NCBI GenBank assembly: GCA_026389845.1
Contig: JAPLHB010000068.1
Coordinates: 1 to 64,000, forward strand
Length of the DNA: 64,000 nucleotides
Reading direction: 5' to 3'
DNA from: Chloroflexota bacterium
GTDB taxonomy: Bacteria > Chloroflexota > Anaerolineae > CG2-30-64-16
Shown here in pieces: positions 24,341 to 32,352 of this stretch (position 1 is its first letter; each line of letters starts with the position of its first letter). A program made the translations under genes and the position numbers. The notes below the pieces were generated by a model. It was not told the DNA's origin. It made no database searches and worked only from the letters and a program-made list of their open reading frames with translations.

Positions 24341-25231
24341 ATGAAGAACGGCACGTTGGCCGCGCTGGGCGCGTATGTGATGTGGGGGCTGTTCCCAATC
24401 TACTGGAAGACCATCGAGCACGTTCCGGCGCCCGAAATCCTCAGCCATCGGGTGGTTTGGTCGCTGGTCGTCGCGGTGCTGCTATTGGGCGCCCAGCGGC
24501 AGTGGGGCTGGCTGCGCTGGATGGTGGAAAAGCCCGTGCGCCTGCTCCCGTTCGCCGGCACCGCCCTGCTGCTGAGCATCAATTGGCTGACGTACCTCTG
24601 GGCGAACAACAACGGTCACATCGTGGAGACCAGCCTGGGCTACTTCATCAATCCGCTGGTCAACGTATTGCTGGGCGTCGTTTTTCTGCGCGAACGGATG
24701 CGTCCCTGGCAATGGGCGGCGATCGGGCTGGCGACGGCCGGCGTGGCCTATCTCACGTTCGGCTTCGGCCGGCTGACCTGGATCGCGCTCACGCTGGCGC
24801 TCAGTTTCGGCTTCTATGGCTTGATCCGCAAAACGGCCGCGCTGCGATCGGTCGAGGGCCTGGCGGCCGAGACCGGCCTGATGTTCTTGCCGGCGCTCTG
24901 CTTCCTGATCTACCTGGCCGCGAGAGGAACCGGCTCGTTTGCTACGGTCAGCGCGCCGACCACGACCCTGCTGGCTTTTGCGGGATTCGCCACGGCCACC
25001 CCGCTGATCCTCTTCGCCTACGGCGCTCGCCGCGTGCCGCTCACCACGCTGGGCGTCCTGCAATACGCCGCGCCGACCCTGCAATTCCTCGTGGGCGTGC
25101 TCATCTACGGCGAGAGCTTCACCCAGACCCGGCTGATCGGGTTCAGCGTGATCTGGGTGGCGCTCTTGTTGTATTCGATTGAAGGCCTCGTGACGCGGCG
25201 GAGACTGGCCCAGGCCGCCGCGATGGGTTGA
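24341..25231 (+). CDS. rarD: RarD-like EamA-family permease
   Basis: 296 residues with ten membrane helices. RarD-type landmarks: KNGTLAALGAYVMWGLFPIYWK at the N-terminus, HRVVWSL, INWLTYLWANNNGHIVETSLGYFINPL and the late GVLQYAAPTLQFL. RarD proteins export or exchange unidentified small molecules; the name comes from a chloramphenicol-sensitivity phenotype. ATG 24341 is chosen because the upstream open frame is only antisense to the MFS gene. Confidence 0.9.
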   Translation: MKNGTLAALGAYVMWGLFPIYWKTIEHVPAPEILSHRVVWSLVVAVLLLGAQRQWGWLRWMVEKPVRLLPFAGTALLLSINWLTYLWANNNGHIVETSLGYFINPLVNVLLGVVFLRERMRPWQWAAIGLATAGVAYLTFGFGRLTWIALTLALSFGFYGLIRKTAALRSVEGLAAETGLMFLPALCFLIYLAARGTGSFATVSAPTTTLLAFAGFATATPLILFAYGARRVPLTTLGVLQYAAPTLQFLVGVLIYGESFTQTRLIGFSVIWVALLLYSIEGLVTRRRLAQAAAMG

Positions 25232-25315
25232 CACGTAGGGGCCGGTTTCTCCCGCTTGACGGCGCGACGACTGCTGGCGACGCACGTTCATTGCCGGCGA
25301 GACCCTGTCAACGAC

Positions 25316-25373
25316 GGAAAACCCGCCCCGGTCGGTCGCGGCGCGCGTGTCGTCCGGACAGGGCGGGTTTTCC
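25316..25373. repeat. GGAAAACCCGCCC inverted repeat, probable bidirectional terminator
   Basis: GGAAAACCCGCCC (25316-25328) and GGGCGGGTTTTCC (25361-25373) form a perfect 13-bp inverted repeat between two convergent genes. Another left arm (GGAAAACCCGCCCCTAC) at 25439-25455 supplies the stop codon of the minus-strand permease. These belong to a GTAGGGGCGGGTTTTCC family also found at 38210 and 42903. Confidence 0.7.
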
Positions 25374-25452
25374 ATGCGGTGATGCGCCGTTCGCCGTGAC
25401 GCCGATTCCGTGCGTGCAAGCCAGGTTCGGGACCACGGTGGAAAACCCGCCC

Positions 25453-26694
25453 CTACTTCGCCACCAGCGCGCGCAGGAACAGCCCGGTGCTGAAAGTCTG
25501 TCCAGAGAGCAACGTCTGCGCCCGGAACAGGCGCGCCACCATCCGCACGACCCAGGCCGCGGCCAGGAATTGCAGACCGGCCGCGACCGCCGTCTGCCAG
25601 ACCGGCACCGTGGTTGACGTCATCCGTGCGATCATACTGACCGGCGACGTGAAGGGGAACAGGCTCAGCACCAGGGCCAGCAGCCCGTTCGGCTGCTCCA
25701 GGGTGATGACGTTGAACATGTAGGCCAGGATCATCGGCGACAGGATCACCATGGTGGTCCCGCGTGCGTCCTTGATGTCGGGCGCCAACGCGCCCAGCCC
25801 GGCCATCAGCGCGCCGTAGATGGCGTAGCCGCCCAGGAAGTAGACGAACGACCAGAAGATCAGGCCAGATGGCAGCGTGAAACCGGCCGGCACAGCCAGC
25901 GGCCCGCGGCCGAACGTGATCACCGCCCACGTGACGCCCACCCACAACGCGGTCTGCAGCAGCCCCAGCAACCCCAGTGCGATGATCTTGCCGCCGATCA
26001 TTTGCACCGGCGAGGCCGAGGTCGCCAGCACTTCCATAACGCGGTTCTTCTTCTCGTTGGTAATCGCCGCGATCAGCCCGCTGGCCGGCATCAGGATGAC
26101 GAGGTACAAGATGAACACCATCAGCGTGGGAAAAACGTCGCCTACCCACCCATCGGCGCGTTTCTCGGCCTGGACGGATGCCAACGCGGTCGTCTTGATG
26201 GCAAGCGGGTTGCGCACCTGGGCCGCCAGTGCCGCATCGCCGCCGAGCAGATTGAAGAGCAGGACGCGCTCGATGCCGTCGGTGGGCACGTCATCGCCCA
26301 GCGGACTGTACTCCGGCAGCGCGTAGACGAGTTGGCCGCTCTTGGCGTAGTCCGCGGGGATGAGGTAGTAGCCCGTGATCTCGCCGGCTTTCAACGCGGC
26401 CTGCGCTGCCGCTTCGGAGGGATAGCGCGCCAGCCAGCCGGCCGGCGCGTCGGCCGGCAACGCCTGGATCAGGCCGCCTGGATCCACGTACCCCTCGCGC
26501 GCCTGGCCGCTGACGGCCGATCGTCCGGTTTCACTTATCGGGATCGGCGCGGCCCCCGCGTCGGGGCTGACCAGCATCACAATCAGGGCGACGAGGCCCA
26601 TCAGCACCGGGATGCCAAACGCAAAGAGAACGAACGTCGTGCGATGCAACGTCGCGTTGATTTCGTGGCGCATCACCAGAAGCGTCTTTTTCAT
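25453..26694 (-). CDS. ABC-2 exporter permease (NatB-like), subunit 2
   Basis: 413 residues: one N-terminal helix (LFAFGIPVLMGLVALIVML), a large outside domain (~45-180), then five or so helices in the C-terminal half. TNEKKNRVMEVLATSASPVQMIGGKI is the diagnostic ABC-2/NatB loop. It lies 22 bp after a similar permease gene on the same strand, and an ATPase precedes both, so the exporter uses a heterodimeric membrane part. The stop codon lies in a repeat end. Confidence 0.87.
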   Translation of the reverse strand: MKKTLLVMRHEINATLHRTTFVLFAFGIPVLMGLVALIVMLVSPDAGAAPIPISETGRSAVSGQAREGYVDPGGLIQALPADAPAGWLARYPSEAAAQAALKAGEITGYYLIPADYAKSGQLVYALPEYSPLGDDVPTDGIERVLLFNLLGGDAALAAQVRNPLAIKTTALASVQAEKRADGWVGDVFPTLMVFILYLVILMPASGLIAAITNEKKNRVMEVLATSASPVQMIGGKIIALGLLGLLQTALWVGVTWAVITFGRGPLAVPAGFTLPSGLIFWSFVYFLGGYAIYGALMAGLGALAPDIKDARGTTMVILSPMILAYMFNVITLEQPNGLLALVLSLFPFTSPVSMIARMTSTTVPVWQTAVAAGLQFLAAAWVVRMVARLFRAQTLLSGQTFSTGLFLRALVAK

Positions 26695-26716
26695 ATTGGG
26701 TATTGACCTTTCTCCG

Positions 26717-27922
26717 CTACACCGAACGCGCGCCGCCGATCACCTTGCGCAAGTCCAGGTGTTGACCGTAGCGCAACATCGCCGCGCGGAACGCCCTGGC
26801 AGCCAGCCACACCGTACCCAGTCCGCACGCCAGCGCAATCACCGCCGCCAGGCCGTATTCCCACAGCGCGACTTCCAGGAAGATGCTCCGCATCCCCAGC
26901 GTCATCACCGCGGTGAGCGGGAAGAGGCTCATGCCGACCGCGAGCGGACCGCTCGGATGCTGCGCGAGGGGGATGATCAGGTAGATGGGCAGGAATAACG
27001 GCATGAAAAACAGCCCACTCGCCTGTTGCGCCTCCTGGCCGTCGCCCATCATCGTGCCGATCAGGGTCATCAGCGCCGCGATGCAGAAGTAGGCCGGCAG
27101 CGCCACGATCACGAGCAGCAGCAGGTCGCGCCAGCCGATCTGGACAGTCCGCAGCCAGGCGACATCGAGGACGTTGCCGCCCCCCCAGACCGCGGCGGTG
27201 AGGAATATCAGCCACACCGCCAACTGCAACAGCGCGATGCCGATCGCGCCGACGATCTTGCCGCCCATCATCTCGGCCGGCGAGACCGACGAGACGATCA
27301 CCTCGATGGTCCGGTTCTCTTTCTCGCTGACCAGCGCCTGCAGCATGTAGCCGGAGGTGGTCAGGATCAGGAAGGTGAAGATGACGGCGGCGATGGCCGG
27401 CAGCACCTGGCCGGCGCTCGGCCCTTTGTCGGGGTAGTCGCGATGCGCGTCGAGCGAGCGCATGGTGACGTCTGCGCCGGAGAGCACGCGCTCGATCACC
27501 GCGGCCGGTTGACCGGCCAGCAAGTTCTGCCGCACGACGTTGTAGAAAACGCGCGTGGCCGCGGCGCTTGGCGGCTTGCGATAGGTTACTTCCGCGTGAT
27601 TCGTTTGGCGGTAATCGGCCAGCAGCACGTAGTAGGCGTCTATCTTCCCCGCATCCAACGCGGCGGCCGCGGCTTCCGGCGTGTCGTAGGCCGCCAGCCG
27701 CACCTCGTTCCGCTGACCGGATGGCGTCTGCACGTTGACCAGCAGGCCGGCCCGATCCACGTAGCCGAGCGTGGCGCCGTGGCGGCTCAGGCGTTCGATG
27801 AGCAGCCCCATGCCGACGCTAAAGGTCAGGAAGAGCGGCAGGCTGAACAGAACGATCAAGAAGCTGCGCCTGGCAGTTTCGTGTTGAAAGTGGTGTCGGG
27901 CAATCAACCAGAGCTTCGACAT
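26717..27922 (-). CDS. ABC-2 exporter permease (NatB-like), subunit 1
   Basis: 401 residues with the same layout as the next gene: N-terminal helix (FLIVLFSLPLFLTFSVGMGLL), extracytoplasmic domain (~40-170) and a C-terminal helix bundle with VSEKENRTIEVIVSSVSPAEMMGGKI. The two permeases are diverged paralogues, as in NatAB-type or bacteriocin-immunity-type exporters. Expected to dimerise with the neighbouring permease and to be driven by the ATPase at 28035-28934. Confidence 0.87.
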   Translation of the reverse strand: MSKLWLIARHHFQHETARRSFLIVLFSLPLFLTFSVGMGLLIERLSRHGATLGYVDRAGLLVNVQTPSGQRNEVRLAAYDTPEAAAAALDAGKIDAYYVLLADYRQTNHAEVTYRKPPSAAATRVFYNVVRQNLLAGQPAAVIERVLSGADVTMRSLDAHRDYPDKGPSAGQVLPAIAAVIFTFLILTTSGYMLQALVSEKENRTIEVIVSSVSPAEMMGGKIVGAIGIALLQLAVWLIFLTAAVWGGGNVLDVAWLRTVQIGWRDLLLLVIVALPAYFCIAALMTLIGTMMGDGQEAQQASGLFFMPLFLPIYLIIPLAQHPSGPLAVGMSLFPLTAVMTLGMRSIFLEVALWEYGLAAVIALACGLGTVWLAARAFRAAMLRYGQHLDLRKVIGGARSV

Positions 27923-27945
27923 GCGATAACTCCATCACGTAGCGG

Positions 27946-28030
27946 CCACCCACCCCCCACCCCCCTCCCTGCGAGGGAAGGGGAGCGGCGCCATCCCCCT
28001 CGCCTGGTAGGAGAGGGGGGCCGGGGGTGA
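27946..28030. repeat. C-rich/G-rich inverted repeat between exporter genes
   Basis: CCACCCCCCTCCCTGCGAGGGAAGG is followed by CCCCTCGCCTGGTAGGAGAGGGGG; the C-rich and G-rich arms pair over ~12 bp. It fills the gap between ATPase and permease genes. No gene is seen here. Confidence 0.6.
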
Positions 28031-28034
28031 GGTC

Positions 28035-28934
28035 TCACGCTGCCGCGTTTTCCGAAACCGTGCGGATGAAGATCTCATCCAGCGTCGGGACCGCGATCTC
28101 GAACCGCTCCACCGGCACGCGCTGCGCCACCAGTTGGGTCAACACATCCTGCGGCGACACGCCCTGCGCCAGTGTCAGCTTGACCGCGCCGTTGTGTGGC
28201 GCGATCTGCGTCACGCCCGCCAGGGTGGGCAGCGCGCCCGGCGTCTGCACCAGCAGCGCATCGCCGGCGTAGCGGCGGCGGATGTCGGCCAGGTTGCCGT
28301 AGAGCACGTTGCGGCCGTGGTCAATCAGCACGATGCGGTTGCACAACTCCTCCACCTGTTGCATCTGGTGGGTGGACATGATGATGGCCGTGCCCTGCTC
28401 GCGCAATTCCCGCAGCAGGTCCTTGACCAGTTGCGTGTTGACGGGGTCCAGGCCCGCGAACGGCTCGTCAATGATGAGCAGTTCCGGCCCGTGCAGGATC
28501 GTGCTGATGATCTGCGCCTTTTGCTGCATACCCTTGCTGAGTTCCTTGACCCGCTTGGTCTTGTGGGCAGCCAGGTCGAAGCGTTCCAGGTAAACCGCCA
28601 GCCGGCGCCGTGCCTCCGCGGTGGACAGTCCCTTGAGCGTGGCCAGGTAGATCAGGCAGTGCTCCAGCGTCACGTCCTGGTACAGACCCCGCTCTTCGGG
28701 CATGTAGCCGATGCGATTCTTCTTTTGTTCCGTCATCGGCCCGTCCAGGATCACCACCGTGCCGCAGTCGGGCCGGAAGATGTCCAAAATGAGGCGGATG
28801 GTGGTGGTCTTGCCTGCGCCGTTCGGACCGAGCAGCCCGAAGACCTCGCCGCGCTCGACCTCGAAGGAGACGTCGGTGACTGCTTGAGTCGCGCCAAACG
28901 CTTTCGCCAGGTGGGAGACTTCAATCGGACGCAT
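28035..28934 (-). CDS. ABC-2 exporter ATP-binding protein (NatA-like)
   Basis: 299 residues: Walker [11 protein letters not shown], signature ELSKGMQQK, Walker B LLIIDEPFAGLD, switch His in STHQMQQ, and the C-terminal NatA/DrrA-type domain ending in PTLDEIFIRTV. The start is taken as the ATG at 28934 because AAAGGCAGG precedes it by six bases; an ATG 30 bases further upstream is in frame. First gene of a three-gene minus-strand exporter operon. Substrate unknown. Confidence 0.9.
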   Translation of the reverse strand: MRPIEVSHLAKAFGATQAVTDVSFEVERGEVFGLLGPNGAGKTTTIRLILDIFRPDCGTVVILDGPMTEQKKNRIGYMPEERGLYQDVTLEHCLIYLATLKGLSTAEARRRLAVYLERFDLAAHKTKRVKELSKGMQQKAQIISTILHGPELLIIDEPFAGLDPVNTQLVKDLLRELREQGTAIIMSTHQMQQVEELCNRIVLIDHGRNVLYGNLADIRRRYAGDALLVQTPGALPTLAGVTQIAPHNGAVKLTLAQGVSPQDVLTQLVAQRVPVERFEIAVPTLDEIFIRTVSENAAA

Positions 28935-28994
28935 GTCAAACCTGCCTTTCCGGTGTTCGCGCACAAGCCGAACCGGCCGACTGTCCTGAGAATC

Positions 28995-29068
28995 AGCCGC
29001 GGATGGAAACGGATGAACGCGGATAAAGGAGAAAATCCGCGTCCATCCGCGCCGATCCGCGGCCTGTT
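28995..29068. repeat. CCGCGGATGGAAACGG-type inverted repeat
   Basis: CCGCGGAT (near 28997) pairs with ATCCGCGG (29054-29061), and ATGAACGCGGATAA is matched by AATCCGCGTCCATCC. This is a dispersed hairpin of yet another repeat family, in the 286-bp gap between divergent genes. A diverged relative lies at ~39446-39475. Confidence 0.65.
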
Positions 29069-29185
29069 TTCACTCGTAGGGGACATAATGCTGGTCGCGG
29101 CATGCGAAACTGTTATGTATTACGTACGACGGGACGGAGGGTTGCGTCACACCCGTCCCGGCCGAGCAGCACGCGCCTGTCGGCT

Positions 29186-29214
29186 TTGTGAAGACTCCGG
29201 TGATGGTGTAAACT
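29186..29214 (+). promoter_or_regulatory. Promoter giving a probably leaderless transcript
   Basis: TTGTGA (29186-29191), 17-bp spacer, TAAACT (29209-29214), then only six bases to ATG 29221. Transcription would start at or one base from the start codon, and no Shine-Dalgarno is present. Confidence 0.6.
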
Positions 29215-29220
29215 TGCCCC

Positions 29221-30354
29221 ATGAGCCGCCGCACGCAATTCGTCTCCTACCAACCCAAGACAATCCTGAACAAGGGTCAGCGCGCCGACCACTGGTTCTG
29301 GACACGTTACAGCGCGTACCCCTACACCGGCTGCCAGCACGGCTGCGAGTTCTGCTATTGCCGCGAGCGCAAATACTGCCCCCGCGACGACCCAAACGAC
29401 TTCGCCTACGTGATCAAGGCGAAAGAGAATGCGCCGCAGCTCCTCCGCCGGGCACTGGCGCGCGTGCCCGTGGACATGATCTTCACGGGCGACTACCAGC
29501 CCGCCGAGCGCAAATTCACCCTCTCGCGGCAGATGCTCGAGGTATGTTGCGACCTGGGGTTCCCGGTCTTCGTCCTGAGTCGCTCGCCTCTGGTGCTCCG
29601 CGACCTGGACCTGCTTCAGGCGATCAACGAGCGGAGCCGGGCCGTGGTCGCGTTCAGCGTCATCGCCGCGCCCGGCTCGCCCCACTATGAGCGGGTATGC
29701 CAGATGGAGCGCCTGGCCCCGCCTGCCGAGAAACGCTTCGCGGCGATGGAGCAGCTCGCGCAAGCGGGCATCCAAACCGGTATCTGCTTCATGCCGATCC
29801 TCCCCGGCCTGTGCGATGACAACGCCAACCTGGGCAACGTCGTCCGCTGGACCGCGGATCATGGCGGCCAGTTCGTGCTCGCCAGCGGGCTGACCCTGGC
29901 CGACCAACAGCGCGACTTCTTCTTTGGCGTGCTACGAGAGCGTTTCCCTGACCTGCTCGGCCCTTACAAAAAGCTCTATCCCGAAGGCAGCTACGCGCCC
30001 GCGGGCGGGTCGTGGCCGAAGATCGGGCTGCGGATTCGTGAATTCTGCTCGCAGGCCGGCATCGCCGACCGGATGCCCCGGCCCATCATCCCCGGCGAAA
30101 AGCGGGCGCTCAACAAACGCGTCGTCGAGGCGTTGGCGAACCAGGTTTACGCGATGGAGTTGCACCGCGAAGCATCGCAGCGCATCTGGGCTTATCGCAA
30201 GGCAGCCTGGGCCATCGAAGACCTGGAGCAGGAGATCGGCCTGGTGTACAGGACGATGGGGCTGAGAGGATTGCAGAGCATCCGGGACGTGGGGCCGGGT
30301 CTGGCGGCCGAGGTGGAGAAACTACTATGCCCGAGTTACCCGATCTCGAAGTGA
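29221..30354 (+). CDS. SPL-family radical SAM protein
   Basis: 377 residues. The [4Fe-4S]/SAM motif is GCQHGCEFCYC (Cys-x3-Cys-x2-Cys) near residue 40, and GDYQPAERKFTLSR follows, as in the SplB-like COG1533 group (spore photoproduct lyase relatives and radical SAM DNA-repair-like proteins). The C-terminus carries a helix-hairpin-helix-like LQSIRDVGPGLAAEVEKLL, suggesting nucleic-acid contact. It overlaps mutM by 28 bases, supporting a role near DNA repair. Exact reaction unknown. Confidence 0.78.
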   Translation: MSRRTQFVSYQPKTILNKGQRADHWFWTRYSAYPYTGCQHGCEFCYCRERKYCPRDDPNDFAYVIKAKENAPQLLRRALARVPVDMIFTGDYQPAERKFTLSRQMLEVCCDLGFPVFVLSRSPLVLRDLDLLQAINERSRAVVAFSVIAAPGSPHYERVCQMERLAPPAEKRFAAMEQLAQAGIQTGICFMPILPGLCDDNANLGNVVRWTADHGGQFVLASGLTLADQQRDFFFGVLRERFPDLLGPYKKLYPEGSYAPAGGSWPKIGLRIREFCSQAGIADRMPRPIIPGEKRALNKRVVEALANQVYAMELHREASQRIWAYRKAAWAIEDLEQEIGLVYRTMGLRGLQSIRDVGPGLAAEVEKLLCPSYPISK

Positions 30355-31148
30355 TCCGCAAATTCCTGGCCCCGCGGCTGACCGGCGTTGCCATCACCGC
30401 GGCCGAGGTGCGGCGGCCCATCGTCGTGCGCAACCTGTTGGGCGGCGAGCTGGCCGATCACCTGGTGGGCCGGCGCTTCACCGAAGTCGCCCGCCGGGGC
30501 AAGTTCCTGCTCCTGGGCCTGGATGCGGGCACGACGCTGCTCATCAACCCCATGCTGGCAGGACGTCTCCGCTACGGCGCGCCGCTTGCGCGGCCGCGTG
30601 CCCGTGACGTGCTGGTGTTGACCCTGGCCGACGGCCACGAGCTGCGCTATCACGACGCGGTGGACATGGGTAAGATCTACCTGACCGATGACCCGAATAA
30701 GGCGCCGGCTTACGCGGGCCAGGGGCCGGAAGCGACCGACCCCGCACTGACCCTCGACGCCTTCCGCCAACGGCTGCGCAAACATCGCGGCGAGATCAAG
30801 GGTGTGCTGACGAATCAGGCGTTCGTGGCCGGCATCGGCAATGCCTACGCCGACGAGATCCTCTGGCGCACCGGTCTTTATCCGTTCCGCTTCTGCAGCG
30901 ATTTGGCCGAAGCCGACGTGGCGCGGCTCTACGTCACGATGCGGGCGGTGCTTTCGGAGTCCATCGAGATTCTCCGGGGCCGGGTGGGCGCGGCGATTGA
31001 CGTAGAGGTGCGCGATTTCCTGGCCGTACACGGTAAGCCCGGCCAGCCGTGCCCCCGCTGCGGCAGCGCCATCAGCGAGGTGACACGGCGCGGCGCGGCC
31101 ACGCATTTCTGCCGGACGTGCCAGCCGGGGATCATGGTGGAACGGTGA
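30327..31148 (+). CDS. mutM: Formamidopyrimidine-DNA glycosylase (MutM/Fpg)
   Basis: 273 residues. N-terminal PELPDLEVI supplies the catalytic Pro2 and Glu3; the beta-elimination Lys is in RRGKFLL (~58); the H2TH region reads VAGIGNAYADEILW (~168-181); and a C-terminal zinc finger has the pattern CPRCG...CRTCQ. Removes oxidised purines and nicks abasic sites. Overlaps the radical SAM gene in another frame. The PELPDLE start (rather than PELPEVE) places it in a divergent MutM-like subgroup. Confidence 0.93.
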   Translation: MPELPDLEVIRKFLAPRLTGVAITAAEVRRPIVVRNLLGGELADHLVGRRFTEVARRGKFLLLGLDAGTTLLINPMLAGRLRYGAPLARPRARDVLVLTLADGHELRYHDAVDMGKIYLTDDPNKAPAYAGQGPEATDPALTLDAFRQRLRKHRGEIKGVLTNQAFVAGIGNAYADEILWRTGLYPFRFCSDLAEADVARLYVTMRAVLSESIEILRGRVGAAIDVEVRDFLAVHGKPGQPCPRCGSAISEVTRRGAATHFCRTCQPGIMVER

Positions 31149-31300
31149 ACTCGCATCGGCCCGTTCACGTCTTCGAAGATCACCGCGCCCTGGATGATGG
31201 GCAGTTCCGGCGCTTCCGGCTTCCCGCTGGACACCGAAGGCGCGGTCGAGGCAGATCATCAGAGGATGGCATCAGCGGTCCCTCCGGCGCGTTAAAGGGC

Positions 31301-31329
31301 TTGACAGCCGTAAGCCCGGATGGTATACT
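31301..31329 (+). promoter_or_regulatory. Near-consensus promoter upstream of the palindrome array
   Basis: TTGACA (31301-31306), exactly 17 bp, TATACT (31324-31329), with TGG at 31321-31323 adding an extended -10. Among the strongest sigma-70-type promoters in the window. Transcription would start near 31336, at the foot of a small hairpin (TTGTCAGC, 31334-31341; GCTGACAA, 31348-31355), and would run through the palindrome array to the gene at 31597. Confidence 0.8.
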
Positions 31330-31363
31330 GGATTTGTCAGCGGAGTAGCTGACAAGTCGCTGT

Positions 31364-31550
31364 TTTCTGTCTAAGACGCCGAATGGGGACATTAGACGGA
31401 AAGTTTCCGTCTAACACAACTGTTTCGGGTACTTAGACGGATCGTTTCCGTCTAAGTACCCTGGGTGGGGGATTAGGCGGATTGGTTCCGTCTAAATGCT
31501 GTGGGCGGCGGATTAGACGGAAAGTTTCCGCCTAAATACTAGTTAGGCGA
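31364..31550. repeat. Array of 23-bp palindromes at 40-41 bp spacing
   Basis: Four copies of TTAGRCGG-N7-CCGYCTAA lie at 31392-31414, 31433-31455, 31473-31495 and 31513-31535. The first is a perfect 11-bp inverted repeat around one base. Eight-base arms are conserved (only one A/G or T/C change per arm) while the central seven bases vary (AAAGTTT, ATCGTTT, ATTGGTT, AAAGTTT). A half-site CTGTCTAA at 31367-31374 sits exactly one period (40) before the right arm of copy 1, and a further half TTAGGCGA is at 31543-31550. Spacers share a GGG-rich string. The array fills most of the leader of the following gene; there is no coding frame here. Confidence 0.85.
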
Positions 31551-31596
31551 CGTCTCGGCTCACTCGGGAAAACCGCTAAACTGAGGGAGGTATGTC

Positions 31597-32067
31597 ATGG
31601 ATAAGAAGACGATTGAATTGCCTCGACTAACCCTTGAACAGAAGTGGCAAACAGCTGAAGAGAATCTTATTTACTTTGTTGTCTCTGGCATTGCATTTGC
31701 CAAGTCCATGGGCAAATCACCCGAGGACTTTGGTACTTTCGCAGGGGTCATTGCTGTTACTCCTTCATGGGGTAAAGATGAGGGCAAAGGTCCCCAAGCT
31801 CTTGTTGCAGGGATTTCTCGGAATAAGCAGCAGTTTCGAGATTTTCAGTTGGAAATCTTGAGCGAGTCTGAGACGATGGTTGAAGCGAAAATGAAAGGAT
31901 TTGGCGAGAACGATGTCAGACACTGGCTAGAGCCAGGTGTAACAGTGGATGACTATCTTCGCTTTTTTGATAGGAAATGGATAGCCATCGCTGACCACTT
32001 GGGATTGGAATACAAGCAGCGAGTTGAAGGAGATTGGATAGTCTTTACAGTTACAGAAAAGAGATAG
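31597..32067 (+). CDS. AT-rich orphan gene in a putative integron cassette
   Basis: 156 residues, soluble, no signal peptide or membrane helix and no family I recognise. It begins MDKKTIELPRLTLEQKW and has a mixed alpha/beta look, with aromatic ...YLRFFDRKW... and a C-terminal hydrophobic strand. GGGAGG lies upstream of the ATG (31585-31590). Base composition is clearly lower in GC than its neighbours and codon choice differs (many AAA, GAA, ATT), a sign of transfer. It lies downstream of a very strong promoter and the palindrome array and upstream of an attC-like site, as a captured cassette gene would. Function unknown. Confidence 0.65.
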   Translation: MDKKTIELPRLTLEQKWQTAEENLIYFVVSGIAFAKSMGKSPEDFGTFAGVIAVTPSWGKDEGKGPQALVAGISRNKQQFRDFQLEILSESETMVEAKMKGFGENDVRHWLEPGVTVDDYLRFFDRKWIAIADHLGLEYKQRVEGDWIVFTVTEKR

Positions 32068-32203
32068 ACTCACGAGTGTACAGGACGGCAAAAACCAGAC
32101 ACTGGAAAGACTCGAATTGAGGTGCTTTGACGCAGCGGTCAAGACGCACAGTTCGCCATCATGGGCGACGGGTCTCGTTTCGCAGGGTTGGTGCTGGGGC
32201 GGG

Positions 32204-32298
32204 GCCTAACATTGCGTCAAGCTGACGGCTGCGCCGGTAGGAGCTCGCGCGATTGTGGGTTGACTTGGCGCAGCCGCAGCTTACACTTGCCGTTCGGC
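32204..32298 (+). mobile_element. Integron attC-like recombination site
   Basis: GCCTAAC (32204-32210) fits the R'' consensus RYYYAAC; the opposite end GTTCGGC (32292-32298) fits GTTRRRY except for one base. Between them AAGCTG-A-CGGCTGCGCC (32219-32235) pairs with GGCGCAGCCG-CAGCTT (32267-32282): 10 bp plus 6 bp perfectly paired with one unpaired A. The string TCAAGCTGACG and the position of the extra A are the same as in classical attC sites (TCAAGCCGACG in aadA-type cassettes). It separates the orphan gene from the DUF1801 gene. No integrase gene is in the window. Confidence 0.7.
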
Positions 32299-32352
32299 GG
32301 GCTCGGAGAGCGTGAACATCGAGGCGATCTTCTTCCAATAGGAGATATCAAA

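Noticed and set aside
24482-26149. A long minus-strand open frame across rarD and the exporter permease.
   Set aside because: It overlaps two recognised genes and its translation is Arg/Gly/His-rich with no domain.
28134-29690. A long plus-strand open frame over the exporter ATPase and the radical SAM gene.
   Set aside because: It is a shadow frame crossing a repeat and a divergent promoter; no family likeness.
31180-31259. A minus-strand gene start overlapping the end of mutM.
   Set aside because: The readable stretch (ELPIIQGAVIFEDVN) is short, has no ribosome site and ends inside mutM; too little to support a gene or pseudogene.
31542-31548. GTTAGGC as the left boundary (core site) of a first integron cassette.
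   Set aside because: It fits GTTRRRY, but it also pairs with CGCCTAA at 31529-31535 and resembles the palindrome arms of the array, so it cannot be told apart from a half-site. It is not listed as a feature.
31364-31550. CRISPR array.
   Set aside because: The repeats are only ~23 bp palindromes with ~17-bp similar, G-rich spacers and no cas genes; spacers are not unique.
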